Positions 1-11,257 of a stretch of DNA of 64,000 nucleotides are shown one piece after another. Numbering within the stretch: position 1 is the stretch's first letter; each line of letters starts with the position of its first letter. A program made the position numbers and the translations under genes. The notes under the pieces are model-generated. The model saw only the letters and a list, made by a program, of their open reading frames with translations, ran no database searches and was not told the origin of the DNA. This DNA is from Saccharum officinarum. Its lineage: Eukaryota; Streptophyta; Magnoliopsida; Poales; Poaceae. The DNA lies in assembly GCA_020631735.1 (NCBI GenBank), contig CM036159.1, positions 16,531,511-16,595,510 of the forward strand, read 5' to 3'.

Positions 1-690
1 GCTCTCGGCGCATCAGGGGCAAGACCCTCCGCGCATGATAGGCGGCGATAACTCTAGTGCCCGTCATGCCGGCATTTACCAGGCGCCGCATGGCCTAGAG
101 TAGATTGGATCCTCTTCATCTCCGGCTGCGGGGGGCATACATCCATTTCTCGAGCACGTCCTTGTACCAGCGGCCCGTGAAATTGGGAAGGGGCGTGTCA
201 TCGTGATTTCTGAAGTAAAACCACTTTTGCTACCACCCCTTGTTGGAAGAAACCCCCTTCATGGGGATGTACTCATCGGATCGGGAATAACAGAGCTGGA
301 GCGCACAGCTACCGATATACACCGGCGATGAACCTCCCTTCTTCAAGGATTTGAGGAAGACAGACCCGAAAAAGTAGTACTTTCATAAGATGTGGTTAGG
401 CTCAATGTCCAAATAACCCTAGCACAAAGCAACAAAGGCGGCAGCTTGCTGAATCGAGTTCGGATTCAGGTTCTGCAGCTCGAGCTCGCAGTGGTGAAGG
501 ATCCAGCGGATGAATTTATCCGCCAGTGTCCCGAATCCACGCTTGTGAAATCGAACGAAACTAACCACATACCCAGAAGGGCAGGCCGGTTCCCGCTCAT
601 CACCGGGAATAATCCACTCCAGCCGATTCGGGTCGACGTTGGGGGTGGAGGAAGCCCTCCTCCACTAGCTTCTAGGCGTCCTTAGGAATG
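1..690 (-). pseudogene. Degraded gag-like remnant (plant 'putative gypsy type transposon' family)
   Basis: Read on the minus strand, this stretch gives discontinuous but recognisable protein: GYVVSFVRFHKRGFGT, then ADKFIRWILHHCELELQNLN, then a segment with GSVFLKSLKKGGSSP, and near the left edge RRLVNAGMTGTRVIAAYHAR. I recognise this as the N-terminal gag-like domain found in many plant gypsy-type elements (the Pfam 'putative gypsy type transposon' domain, PF04195). Several in-frame stops break it: after VALC, before KYYF and before QKWF. The piece runs off the left window edge. It is dead coding sequence and probably part of the older element into which the 1411-17458 element inserted. The family call rests on recalled motif similarity, not a search. 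Confidence 0.6.
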
Positions 691-1410
691 AAAGAGGAAA
701 CCGATCATGGCTCCATTGGAGAAGGCTGGGAGGCGCTTTGGTGGCGGCGGCAGCGATGAGAAGAAAGGGCAGAGGAGACGACTGTGCAAGGAAAAGAGGA
801 GGGTTCCAGATTGCAAAGAGGGTGACGCAAGGTAGATGGGGCACCACGCCAACGCTATTAACCTCCCTTTGACAATCAGGGACCCACCACCACCGTGAAA
901 ACCTCAGAAGCCAAGCCACATCATCACACTACTCCCATCCACTGCACTCAATTACCTCTGACAAAAACCACCACTGCACGCTTTCACCTTCCTTTCCACA
1001 CAACTGATCACCAGCGCGTCCGTGGGCTGACCATGGGCCGCGGTAAAAGGAAAAACACCTTTTACCAAGACTCACCTAGAAAGGCCTTCTTTGGGCCCAA
1101 AAGAATACACAAAAATTGTACCAAGAGCCGGCGGGCGGTGATTGGGACGACCCACATACTTCAAGCCAAGTTTCAGAGGCCCGTGGAGGAAATCGAAGGA
1201 CTTGGTGTGAAGAACCATTGCAAAGAGAAGAGGCTTGGGGGTGGATCCCACTGTGACTAGCCAACCGCTGGTTAAGGACACCCGTTCTCTGCAGCATTCC
1301 AACTTTCATATAGCAAGGGCTCGGGAGCTGACCCCACCTTGTCAGCCTAACGAACGACCAAAGTTGCCCACAACTCTATGATCACGCGCTTGAATCTCAG
1401 TCCTTGAAGG
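691..1410. other. Flank with no recognised gene
   Basis: This 720-base stretch lies between the gag remnant and the left LTR. Short open frames occur on both strands but none shows a domain or codon pattern I recognise. It is probably the 5' leader or LTR portion of the same old element. The five bases immediately before the LTR (GAAGG, 1406-1410) would be the target duplication. The partner cannot be checked because a gap follows the other LTR. Confidence 0.4.
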
Positions 1411-4400
1411 TGTAACAGAACCGACCAAATTATAAGAGCACAAGTACGAAAACAAGCACCGAAGCGCTCAAATTTTCAAACTTGAGCCCATATAATCCCG
1501 GTAGTCAATCGAAATCACGAAGGATTTCAAACCAAACTGCTTACAACCAGGATCGCATCATTCAACATACAACATCATACGATACATTTCGCAAGAAGTC
1601 CAGAAATAAGTTTACACCACGGAGTAGCAAATATTACAAACCAAGTTTGAAAGTAGCGGAAGCATAACACACACATTAGTTAATTAAATACTGCCAGTCT
1701 GGATGATCGACATCTCGCAAAAGCATGAGGAAAGTACATAAAGATGATCACGCCCAAGTGATCTAGTCATCATCACCCGCAGGGTGGAGACACGTCTTGC
1801 AGAAGCCCTGATAAAGCATGTCATCTGCAACAGGAGGGAATAAACCCTGAGTACTGGAATGTACTCAGCTAGACTTACCCGTCGAAAACCAGAAATAAAG
1901 TGACACCAAGGATTATGCAAGGCTTACACAAGAGGCTAGCTGACATAACATTTTGCATAAAGGCATAAGTAATTGAAACTCTTATAACCTGTACTAGCAG
2001 TTATTTTTAGCATTTACCTGTCATCTATCTTAGCACCTGTACTAAACATACACTTGATTATAATCAAACAACATGATTATTATATCCATAGCAGGTATAT
2101 CATTATGGCAACATTGTATCATTCCCTTAACCACCAGTTCATTTAATGAGTTCTACATTGCCGCTGCTCAAGTCAAGTGCTCACTAACCGGGAGCGACGG
2201 CGATTCGAATCGAATTCCTATCCAGCTGGAGGGGTATTTCTAACACTCACCGCGCAGGCCCCTGCCAGGGTCGCACAAGCCACCGTTTCATATGATTCAG
2301 GAATCGCGGGTCCGAATGATGTCGCGACCCCAAGGGCGACACTCTGCCAGGTGATAGGGACTCTAACCCCCCCTTGGTCTCACGCCAATGTCCCCAAGCA
2401 CATCCTTTCTCTCCTCCAAGAAGCAACCTACCATTCGATTCCCGGCCTGAATCACATTACTCGGCTTCGCGGTCGGAACGACTTATCCGGCCAACTAAGT
2501 GTTAGACTGCGTTCAACATGACTCAAGGACGTACAGCGAATCGGTCCTTAAACGACTCAGACGGGCATAGCTCCACACCCAAGACGTGAAGTGTCTTGCG
2601 GCTGTACTATCGAACTCCCGCCCGGTCTCAATTTCATTTTTAAGCATGGTTCCATCCACGATAGCCATAAAGCCACTCGTGACTCCTTCCTACATCTCGC
2701 GGATGACCGGAAATCACCCGACTTCTACCGTACTAAGCAGGGCTAAGCATTGACACGTGCCTAAACCTAATATAGGATTAAGTACGATATCTGGACAAGG
2801 ACAGGTATAATGCAACGAGTGTTTTCATATAACTCCTACAACTTAATGCAGTAAACAATTAAAAGTACTCAAGATATATTTATAAAACGATGGGTTCAGC
2901 ATGCACCGGGGCTTGCCTTTCAGAAAAGTCGAGGGCCGGTGGTCTGGACACTCAGGAAGGTCGTCTGCGGGCACTCCTTCGCCTGCTGGATCCTCGGGCT
3001 CCTGCTGCTCCTGGTCCTCTTCCGGAATCACAGGCTCGAATTCGAGGAGTGTTACCCCTCCGGTACACCTATTGCATGAGTGCACAATAAATATAATGGA
3101 TGCATAAATGGGTGCAACATGCTCGGAATGGAATGCATTTCAGAATAAAATACTCTATTCAAGTTATTTTACTAGTACGTGCAAATCTCTTCTCTAGTAG
3201 AGAAGTACTCACCTAATCTACTTAGCCTAAGATAAAGCTGCTCATCCTCAGTTAAGGCCCTAACACCTAACAAATACAAAAGTAGCATGTCTTAGGATAT
3301 TACACCATATCAAACAGCAAAACACCACAGAAAGCATTCTGGACAGCAGCTACTTGTTTTTATCACAACTGAAGATTTACAATTCCAAAAGATATGATCT
3401 AAGACAATCTGGAAAGCCTAAGAAATACTCTACAATTCATTTTCAGACCTCAACCCCAAACTCATAAGTTTTCCACATCAAACTTCACAAGTTCCAGAAT
3501 CTGTCCTCTCAAAACAGAGAGTAGCAGATTCTGAACTGCCACTTAAAACAACAGTAACTCTCAAACTACAAAGCCAAATGTTCCCAAATTTTGACACAAG
3601 CTAGTTCATCAAGTTTACTGTGACTTTGATATTTACAAGTTTTCCAGCAACAAACTTTATCAAAGGTCAAACTTAGAAATACTTCCAGCTGTCCAGAAAA
3701 CATAAAATTACAAAGGTTAAATATTTGTTGATATGGCCAAAGTCTCCTAAAACCAAACGAATGTTACTAACAGTTCACATTAGGTATAAAAACACCAGAA
3801 AGTAAGGTGGAACCAATTAGAATATTTATTTAACCCCATTTCTTAATTTACTTAATTATTTAGGTGGAATTTTAAACATATAGGTAAACTGCTCCTAAAA
3901 TTCTACAAAAATTACAGGGGACTCTCTGACCTCAAAATAGACTACAGTAAAAATTTGAACAAGTTTTATTCACAGAAACTCCCTATACAAAATTCACAAG
4001 TCCAAAAGGCTGATTTTTGCATAATTCATAAATCATATTGAAAAGTATCAAACAACAGATTTCATATTTTTCTTAGACACTTTAGGGTACCAAGACATTC
4101 TCCAAAAATTTACAATAACATTGCACATGTAGAAAAATTATAAAAATTACTTCAATTATTTCCTAGAATAAAATGATAGCCTTATAACTTGAAAATTACT
4201 TAAGCACTGATGCCCAAATTTTTACCATAGCTAGGACTAGCATAGAGTAACCTACCCACCAAATTTCATAATTTATGGAACACTACAGCTCAAGTTATAA
4301 ATTAAGCAAATTTGCATGCAATCCAAAACACATTTAAAGGATCTAATAAATTCTTACAGAATTTAAACATCTCATGCCAGATCCATATTTTTCTAAAATA

Positions 4401-6238
4401 CTACACATCCAATAGATTCTAACAAAATTTATTTCATGATTTTTGGATCACTAAAACCCTAGATTCCTATTTTTCCAACTAGTACAACAATCAGTATCAA
4501 AATAGTAAAAATTCATTTTCACTTCGGACGATTGGGCCGGCCCGGAAACGAACTCGGCCCACAACGTTTTTCCCCGCGCGCTCGGCCCGCTCAGCGCCCC
4601 TGCCTGCGCGCGCGACGCTGACGGTGGGCCCCGCGGTCAGTGACCGAAACAGGGGAGCCGACACCCCGCGAGCTCCGGTGAGCTCGAGCTCGCCGGAGAA
4701 GGGCTCGCGCGGCTCACCGAACACGGCATCGTGCTCTCCGTCACCTGGCGCACTGATTGGTACCCGTAGGATGAATGGGAATGGGGTGGAGAGGGCCTGC
4801 CACCGTGCGCGGCGGCCGGTGACCTCCGGTGGCGGCGCACCGTCGCCGGTGAAGAAGCATAGTGCGGTTTGGGCTCGGTACGAGCTTCACCGGGGCAAGG
4901 TGGTTCCGTTTTGCGAGTAAGGGGAGATGGAGACGGGCCCGAAGCACCCCGACCACGGTGAGGTCCCATGGCGGGCTCCGGCGACCCCTCGGAGGCGGAG
5001 AAGAAGATAATGCAGCTCACCTAGGGTCCAATCGTGGGTTTCGGTAGGTCCAGGGGGTGGAGGGTGTCGAGGCGGAGGAACTGGCGAGCTCAGGCGGCCG
5101 GTGGTGTGGCGTGGCTCACGGTCGAGCTCGTCGGAGAAGAAAGGGGAATGGCGGCTCGGTTCTTTCCCTTTTGCAAACGAGAGGGAAGGAGGAGGAGGGA
5201 ATGGATGGTTGATGTCGGGGCGACCGCAGAGGTGCCCTTCATGCGCTCGGCAGCTGGCCAAGGCGCCAGGTCGCGCGCGGCGCGTGGAGGACACGCGGCG
5301 GCGACGGTCTGTGGCCGGTCGGCCACTGACGAAACTGAACCCGAGTTCAGCGATGCCATCGGCAGTGACTGACAGCGTGTTTTCGAACGTGATTAACTTC
5401 TAAACCAGCCGGTTTCAGTCCAAGGTGGCAACATCAAGTTTGTAGAGCTATGTGAGGTCAACAAAATTGTCAATTGGAGTTTGGACTGGTTCGGTCTATA
5501 TTTCAAACTACATGGCCTCAAAGTAGTGCTCGATGAAACTGAAACCGGGTTTCAGTTAACAATGCCGACTGACAGCCCAAGTTCATGACACGATATCTCT
5601 TGAACCATTGAGAACCAGGCTTGGGTAATATTGACAAAGTTGTAGGGCTACATGTGATCTACAAGTTTGTCAATATGAGTGAAGGCTGGTTTGGCTTGGT
5701 TTGCAAACTACAAGCTTCTAAAGTAGACATCAGTGAAACTGTAAGGTCCAATTCCAGACTTAGAAAAATTCTAAGTCCTGGGATTACACCACTAGCTGAC
5801 TTGTGGGCCACTTTTGAGCATGTTGTGGTCATTTTCATGAGATGGTCATATTGAGACTTTTGTTCCCCATGAATTTCTTTATAACTTTGCTTAAGGGTGC
5901 TCTTCCATGCAAAGTCTCTAAATTAGACTTTCTAATTGGTCAAACTAGAGCCTTCTATGGTCAATTGGGGGTCAAACTTGTCTTGGAGGGTAATTTTGTA
6001 ATTTTGGTCAACCTGAACCTTGATCCAATTGTTACCCTAAGTATAGCTAAGGTGTGGTAGGTCATGATTGACTACTTTACCTTTTTGTTACACCAACCCC
6101 CAAGTATTTTATAGAATCAATCAAACAAACCCTAAACAAACACATGAATTGCATTACATGAAATACTAAACATGGATTATGCATGTCATGCTTATGCAAA
6201 TGCAATGCAATTAAGGACTAAACACTTGAGGTGTTACA
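1411..6238 (-). repeat. Left LTR (3' LTR of the Tekay-type element), 4828 bp
   Basis: It aligns along its whole length with 12648-17458. AT-rich flanks surround a GC-rich island at about 4530-5380. Within the island both strands carry open frames of 60-135 codons that look like composition artefacts, not genes. The LTR also holds a perfect hairpin at 1847-1868, next to a GGTAAGTC motif on the minus strand, and the motif GCACCGGGGCTTGCCTT near 2901. Both are shared with the LTR at 39480. Confidence 0.93.
1847..1868 (-). promoter_or_regulatory. Conserved LTR hairpin next to a splice-donor-like GGTAAGT
   Basis: The stem is CTGAGTAC paired with GTACTCAG, with a six-base loop. The same hairpin is at 13084-13105 in the other LTR. 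A seven-base-pair version with a four-base loop is at 39899-39916 in the second element's LTR, at almost the same distance from the LTR edge (about 420-440 bases). Minus-strand GGGTAAGTC follows directly on the transcript-upstream side in both families. Its role is unknown; a splice donor or RNA structure is an inference. Confidence 0.5.
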
Positions 6239-6252
6239 GCCCTCCCCCCTTA
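6239..6252 (-). other. Polypurine tract (PPT) of the Tekay-type element
   Basis: On the minus strand AAGGGGGGAGGGC directly abuts the LTR start (TGTAACAC). This is the position and composition expected for the primer of plus-strand DNA synthesis. It overlaps the last codons of the chromodomain frame. Confidence 0.85.
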
Positions 6253-6255
6253 TAA

Positions 6256-6274
6256 AAATCTCGTCCCGAGATTT
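6256..6274. other. Perfect hairpin flanking the PPT
   Basis: The stem is AAATCTCG and CGAGATTT around a three-base TCC loop, a few bases from the PPT. It lies within coding sequence here, yet recurs in the non-coding second element at 49561-49579 (perfect) and 43561-43579 (one mismatch). Conservation without a reading frame suggests a cis-acting role. Confidence 0.55.
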
Positions 6275-6687
6275 GGAAAGCGTACCATTTTTCATAGAAT
6301 TCTTTATAACCATCCCGCAAATAATCCTCCCGTTCCCACGTAGCATCACTCTCACTCCCCTGATTACTCCACATCACTTTGTACCACTTAACCACTTTGC
6401 TTCTAGTTACTCGTTCTTGAGTATCGATCACTCGGACTGGTTTTTCTTCATAGGTTAAGTCGGATTCCAGTCTGATATCTCCTAACGGAACTTGTTCCTC
6501 AGGAACTCGAAGACACTTTTTAAGCTGAGATACATGGAAAACGTTGAATATGGCACTCATTTCAGGAGGCAACTGGATTTTGTACGCAACAGCTCCACTC
6601 TTGCCTATGATCTGGAAAGGCCCACGTATCTTGGCGCAAGTTTCCGCTTAACACCAAAACGTTGGACACTTTTCATTGGAGAAACTT

Positions 6688-9600
6688 TCAAATAACGAAG
6701 TCTCCAACTTCAAATTCGAGTGGTTTTCTACGACGATCCGCATAGCTTTTCTGTCTCGCTTGGGCTGCAGCCATATGTTTTTGGATGGTACGGACTTGTT
6801 CCTCAGCTTCATGAACAAAATCAATACCATAATACCTTCTCTCCCCAGCTTCTACCCAGTTTAGTGGAGTTCGACACTTTCGACCGTACAAAGCTTCGAA
6901 TGGGGCCATCTTAATACTCTCTTGATAACTGTTATTGTACGAGAATTCGGCTAAAGGTAACCATTTTTCCCAAGAACCCTTGGATGAAATGACGCATGCT
7001 CGCAACAGATCTTCCAAGATTTGGTTAACTCGTTCTGTCTGTCCCGATGTCTGGGGGTGATAAGCAGAGCTTCTCACTAACTTGGTTCCCAGAAGGTGAT
7101 GCAAATGCTCCCAAAAGCGAGCAGTGAACTGGGGACCACGATCAGAAACGATAGTACGAGGTATCCCATGAAGCCGGATTATCTGATTGAAGTACAACTC
7201 AGCATAGTCAGTGGGACGATAGTCCACTCTCACTGGGATGAAGTGAGCTGATTTGGTCAAACGATCCACAATTACCCAAATAGAGTTATGATTTTTGACA
7301 GTGGGAGGAAGTCCGACAATGAAATCCATACTTATCTCTTCCCATTTCCAGCCTGGAATGGAAAGTGGCTGAAGTAGCCCAGCTTTCATGTGCACAGCTT
7401 TAACTCTGCAACAGGTGTCACATCTAGCAACATATGCAGCTATCTCTTTCCGCATCTTGGTCCACCAATAAAATGGCTTTAAATCATAATACATCTTATT
7501 ACTACCAGGATGGATGGACAACTTAGAGGAGTGTGCTTCAGACATAATATCATTTCGAAGCTCTCGGTCCTTAGGCACAACTAACCTATCCTTGAACCAT
7601 AGTACACCCTCTTCATCTATCCTGAACTGTGTAGTCTCTTGCTCTTTCATCTTACGCTTGATGTGGAATATACCAGTGTCAGTCTTTTGGAGTTCAATAA
7701 TTCTGTTTTTGAGAGTACAACTGACAGTGATGTTGTACAAGACTGCTGGATGTAGAAGGCGAGATCGGTGAAAATCAGTTTCAACTAAGGAATGGCAATG
7801 AGACTTACGGCTTAAAGCATCCGCAACTACATTTGCCTTCCCTGGATGATAGTGCACTTGAAGGTTATAATCTTTAATCAACTCGAGCCATCTTCTTTGA
7901 CGCATATTCAACTCGGGTTGGGTGAAGATGTATTTGAGGCTTTTGTGGTCGGTATAGATGTTGCAGACATTGCCCAGCAGATAATGTCGCCAGGCTTTCA
8001 AAGCATGAACAACTGCGGCGAGTTCTAAGTCATGTGTTGGGTAATTCACCTCATGCTTCCGAAGTTGTCGAGAAGTATATGCAATTACTCGGCCTTCCTG
8101 CATCAACACACCTCCCAAACCTATGCCTGAGGCATCACAATAAACATCAAATGGTTTCTCGATATCCGGTTGTGCCAAAACCGGAGCTGAGGTTAGGAGG
8201 GTTCGCAGTTGGTGAAAAGCCGCATCACACTCAGGAGTCCAGACAAACCTGGTGTCTTTTTGCAGCAACCGAGTCATTGGCTTGGCTATTTTAGAGAAAT
8301 CCGGGATGAAGCGACGATAATAGCCAGCCAAACCAAGAAAACTCCGGACCTCGTGAACCGAGATAGGAGCCTTCCAGTTCAGTACTTCCTGTACCTTGGC
8401 GGGGTCCACCATAATTCCTCCATCGGACAACACATGCCCAAGGAAAGGTACTTCACGAAGCCAGAATTCGCACTTACTGAACTTTGCATATAGTTGATGT
8501 TCACGCAGTCTTGTGAGGACTATACGCAGATGTTCAGCGTGATCCTCCTCATTCACAGAGTATACCAGGATGTCATCAATAAATACCACCACAAACTTGT
8601 CCAATTCAGGCATAAACACCGAATTCATCAAGTACATGAAGTGTGCGGGGGCATTTGTCAAGCCGAAAGACATAACAAGATACTCATAAAGACCGTATCT
8701 GGTAGAAAAGGCTGTCTTTGGAACATCTTCCGGGCGGATTTTAATTTGATGGTAGCCAGACCTTAGATCGATCTTGGAGAAAACTTTAGCTTTAGACAAC
8801 TGATCGAACAAGATGTCGATTCGCGGTAGAGGGTACTTATTTTTGACAGTGACTGCATTGAGAGGTCTGTAGTCCACGCACATCCGCAAGGTTTGATCCT
8901 TCTTCTTTACAAAGATAGCAGGGCATCCCCACGGCGATGAACTAGGACGAATCAATCCTTTCTTCAAAAGTTCATTCAATTGCACCTTAAGTTCAGCTAG
9001 TTCATTAGGAGGCATCCTATAGGGTCTCCTAGAGATGGGTGCCGTGCCAGGCAACAACTCGATTTTAAACTCCACATCCCGATCCGGAGGGAGTCCCGGC
9101 AAATCATCGGGAAAAACGTCCGGAAACTCATTTACTACTGGAATTTCGGCCAACGCCTTTGCTTGCACAGCATGAATTTCCCCCGACAATTCAACCTTTC
9201 TGGGAAGTTGTACTAGAAAACCTTTTTGATCTGTAGGATCTCTGAGCATAACTACCCGAGCGGATGTGTCAATGAGTACCCCGTTCTGACTCATCCAATT
9301 CATGCCCAAGATAACATCTATGTCTAAACCAGGTAAAACCAATAGGGCAAGCGAATAACTTCGCCCTTCTATCTCAAACTTAAGGTTCCCCACTACTTTG
9401 TTTGTGGAAATATTCCCACTTGCAGCGCTAATACAATAACCCACACCTTCAACAGTATGCAACTTGTGTGCAAATTTAGATGCAAACTTAGGACTGATAA
9501 AAGAATGCGAAGCACCTGAATCAAAAAGTACCACTGCGGGGTGTTGGTCAACTAGAAACTTACCAGCGGTGACCACCTCACCAGATGGAATTTCCTCAAT

Positions 9601-10638
9601 GCTGTTATAATGGGCGTGTCCCTGACGACTACCTTGGTTGACATTTTTCTTAGGGTACGGACAGTTCCTGGACCAATGGCCTGGCTTGTTACAGTTCCAG
9701 CAAGGCATGTTGCTAGGAGGAACACTGGAGCTGCCTTGGCCCGCATTACTCTTTGGCAGAGCCACTGTATATGCCTTACGAAACCCAGTCTTTGCAGCAG
9801 GCTTTTTCTGCGGCGGACGGAACTTTGTATTCTGAGCAGGAGGGCGAGGAGGAGCTCTCGGGGCAGCTGGAGCTCGAGACTGTGAAGCACTCGCCTCAAT
9901 GGCCCTCTTGCGGCTCTTAGAAGCAGAATAGATAGCATTGTTGTTCTCTTGAGTTAGAGCATCGCTGATGAAATCATTGAAAGTAGTACATTTGCTAGTG
10001 CCCATTGTTTTCATCAGTTTTGGGCCGAGGCCCCTTTTGAAGCTAGCAATCTTTTTGGCATCGGTATCCACAAACTCAGTGGCATACCTTGCCAGGTTGT
10101 TGAAGGACTGCAAGTATTCAGTCAGGCTTTTGTTTCCTTGCGACAGCCTCATAAACTCTGTGTGCTTGATTGCCATAAGACCTGGAGGAATATAATTTCC
10201 CCGGAATGCCGCCTTAAACTGATCCCAAGCAATCGGGACATTGGCAGGCAGCGTGGAACGATAGTGGCTCCACCAAATACCCGCTGGACCATGCAACTGG
10301 TGAGAAGCATATTCAGTCTTTAACTCATCAGTCAGGCGAAGCAGACGAAACTTTTGCTCAATAGTATTTAACCACTCATCAGCTTGCAGTGGTTCTTCCG
10401 CTTCCTTGAAGAGCGGGGGCTTAGTATCCAGAAAGTCCTTGAAATCACTGTATTGATTGGGCTCTGGGCCCTGGCGGCCAGGACGAGCCTCCCGGTTAGC
10501 CAGCTGGCGCATAGCATCTGCCAACATGCGCTGCCCTTCGACCACTGTCTGCATCAATTCGGCCGGAGTAGGTGGTGGCGGAGGGGGTGGCTGTTCCTCA
10601 TCCTCATTGCCACGACCCCGACGAAGATTGTACGACAT
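6688..10638 (-). CDS. Gag-Pol polyprotein of a Tekay-type Ty3/gypsy element (broken at the 3' end)
   Basis: A continuous frame of 1316 residues starts from ATG at 10638, the first ATG of the frame. It is preceded by TTTTGCAG, which resembles a 3' splice site. In order it shows: proline-rich start; gag capsid region (residues about 60-230); a basic/proline linker; CCHC zinc knuckle (313-326, [14 protein letters not shown]); aspartic protease (DSGA, 373-376); reverse transcriptase with the FIDD catalytic pair (D688, D689); RNase H (first Asp about 835, TDHKSL); integrase zinc site (H1036, H1043, C1073, C1076) and catalytic D1105, D1166 and E1202 with 35 residues between the last two. All key residues are present. 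The proteins act in virus-like particles in the cytoplasm and in the nucleus for integration. The frame ends prematurely, before the integrase tail and chromodomain. Confidence 0.95.
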   Translation of the reverse strand: MSYNLRRGRGNEDEEQPPPPPPPTPAELMQTVVEGQRMLADAMRQLANREARPGRQGPEPNQYSDFKDFLDTKPPLFKEAEEPLQADEWLNTIEQKFRLLRLTDELKTEYASHQLHGPAGIWWSHYRSTLPANVPIAWDQFKAAFRGNYIPPGLMAIKHTEFMRLSQGNKSLTEYLQSFNNLARYATEFVDTDAKKIASFKRGLGPKLMKTMGTSKCTTFNDFISDALTQENNNAIYSASKSRKRAIEASASQSRAPAAPRAPPRPPAQNTKFRPPQKKPAAKTGFRKAYTVALPKSNAGQGSSSVPPSNMPCWNCNKPGHWSRNCPYPKKNVNQGSRQGHAHYNSIEEIPSGEVVTAGKFLVDQHPAVVLFDSGASHSFISPKFASKFAHKLHTVEGVGYCISAASGNISTNKVVGNLKFEIEGRSYSLALLVLPGLDIDVILGMNWMSQNGVLIDTSARVVMLRDPTDQKGFLVQLPRKVELSGEIHAVQAKALAEIPVVNEFPDVFPDDLPGLPPDRDVEFKIELLPGTAPISRRPYRMPPNELAELKVQLNELLKKGLIRPSSSPWGCPAIFVKKKDQTLRMCVDYRPLNAVTVKNKYPLPRIDILFDQLSKAKVFSKIDLRSGYHQIKIRPEDVPKTAFSTRYGLYEYLVMSFGLTNAPAHFMYLMNSVFMPELDKFVVVFIDDILVYSVNEEDHAEHLRIVLTRLREHQLYAKFSKCEFWLREVPFLGHVLSDGGIMVDPAKVQEVLNWKAPISVHEVRSFLGLAGYYRRFIPDFSKIAKPMTRLLQKDTRFVWTPECDAAFHQLRTLLTSAPVLAQPDIEKPFDVYCDASGIGLGGVLMQEGRVIAYTSRQLRKHEVNYPTHDLELAAVVHALKAWRHYLLGNVCNIYTDHKSLKYIFTQPELNMRQRRWLELIKDYNLQVHYHPGKANVVADALSRKSHCHSLVETDFHRSRLLHPAVLYNITVSCTLKNRIIELQKTDTGIFHIKRKMKEQETTQFRIDEEGVLWFKDRLVVPKDRELRNDIMSEAHSSKLSIHPGSNKMYYDLKPFYWWTKMRKEIAAYVARCDTCCRVKAVHMKAGLLQPLSIPGWKWEEISMDFIVGLPPTVKNHNSIWVIVDRLTKSAHFIPVRVDYRPTDYAELYFNQIIRLHGIPRTIVSDRGPQFTARFWEHLHHLLGTKLVRSSAYHPQTSGQTERVNQILEDLLRACVISSKGSWEKWLPLAEFSYNNSYQESIKMAPFEALYGRKCRTPLNWVEAGERRYYGIDFVHEAEEQVRTIQKHMAAAQARQKSYADRRRKPLEFEVGDFVI

Positions 10639-10964
10639 CTGCAAAATGCATAGCCAATGAGCACTGACGATGTGGGAAACTTGTAGATGAATTATTGTAA
10701 ATATGTCAAACTGACTTCATGAAATAGACTTCTCATAATAATTAAGGCACAATAATTCACCACAACCGCACAATCCATCAAGATGCTCTTTGATGAAGGC
10801 TTACTCACGGAGAGCACAACGGTTACCGGACCGTTTACGTTGCTATCTACGTGATTTTTGACCTTTTTCACGGTACTTGGATTCGATCTCAAGATTTTTA
10901 GTTGACTGTGAAAGGCTACTTCAAACTGACCACAAAGAGACTTCTCAATGAAGAGTTCCATGGT

Positions 10965-11096
10965 GGATCATGACTAGCCACCTCGATACCTGCGCGTGCC
11001 AAGCAGCACAGCCTTATGTCGCGCGCCATAGGAGGCCCTCGGTTTCGTCGCGGCACCGAAGGGTGCTAATCGTGACACCATCATCGAACGCAACAT
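10965..11096 (-). repeat. Single copy of a leader unit shared with the second element
   Basis: Between the extra ORF and gag lies CCTCGATACCTGCGCG followed by CAGCA, a GCGGCACCG block and GACACCA. The same ordered blocks occur at 44110-44260 in the internal domain of the 39480-51267 element, where the unit is reiterated in diverged form. The remaining leader (10639-10964 and 11097-11257) shows no further recognisable feature. A packaging or translation role would be an inference. Confidence 0.55.
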
Positions 11097-11257
11097 AATA
11101 AGACATCAAGTTGTGATCGAAATTAACAGGTTCAAACTACATTCAGGAAACATACGGTTCAACCTTACATCCCAAAGTCAAGTTATTACAAGGCCTCACT
11201 CCTTCACAGGGAGGGCACAAAAGACGATCCTAACATTAAAGGCACGTGATGACTACT

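Larger units (their letters stand above)
6234..6687 (-). pseudogene. Integrase C-terminus plus chromodomain, displaced by two single-base frameshifts
   Basis: The main pol frame stops at 6688 just after GDFVI. The expected continuation is found only by changing frame twice. First comes a segment containing [17 protein letters not shown] (integrase tail, about 6625-6687). Then, from about 6620, comes a segment containing PPEMSAIFNVFHVSQLKKCL and the chromodomain (VRVIDTQERVTR through YKVMWSN to ATWERED). The final stop uses the first bases of the LTR. One base appears to be missing near 6690 and one near 6621. Chromovirus chromodomains are thought to steer integration to heterochromatin marked by H3K9 methylation. 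Either this copy lacks a continuous polyprotein or the assembly has two homopolymer errors. Confidence 0.8.

Noticed and set aside
4497..5403. Several 60-135 codon open frames on both strands in the LTR GC-rich island (and the same at 15729-16578)
   Set aside because: They overlap each other on opposite strands, have Arg/Pro/Gly/Ser-rich composition and no domain. GC-rich sequence has few stops by chance, and the two LTRs are too young for conservation to be informative.
9552..9938. A 128-codon minus-strand frame within gag
   Set aside because: It is an alternative-frame shadow of the gag-protease region; the main frame has the zinc knuckle and protease.
10692..10961. A small 89-codon minus-strand gene between the extra ORF and gag
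   Set aside because: It has no domain and no similarity to neighbours, and it lies in the presumed untranslated leader; it cannot be supported as coding.
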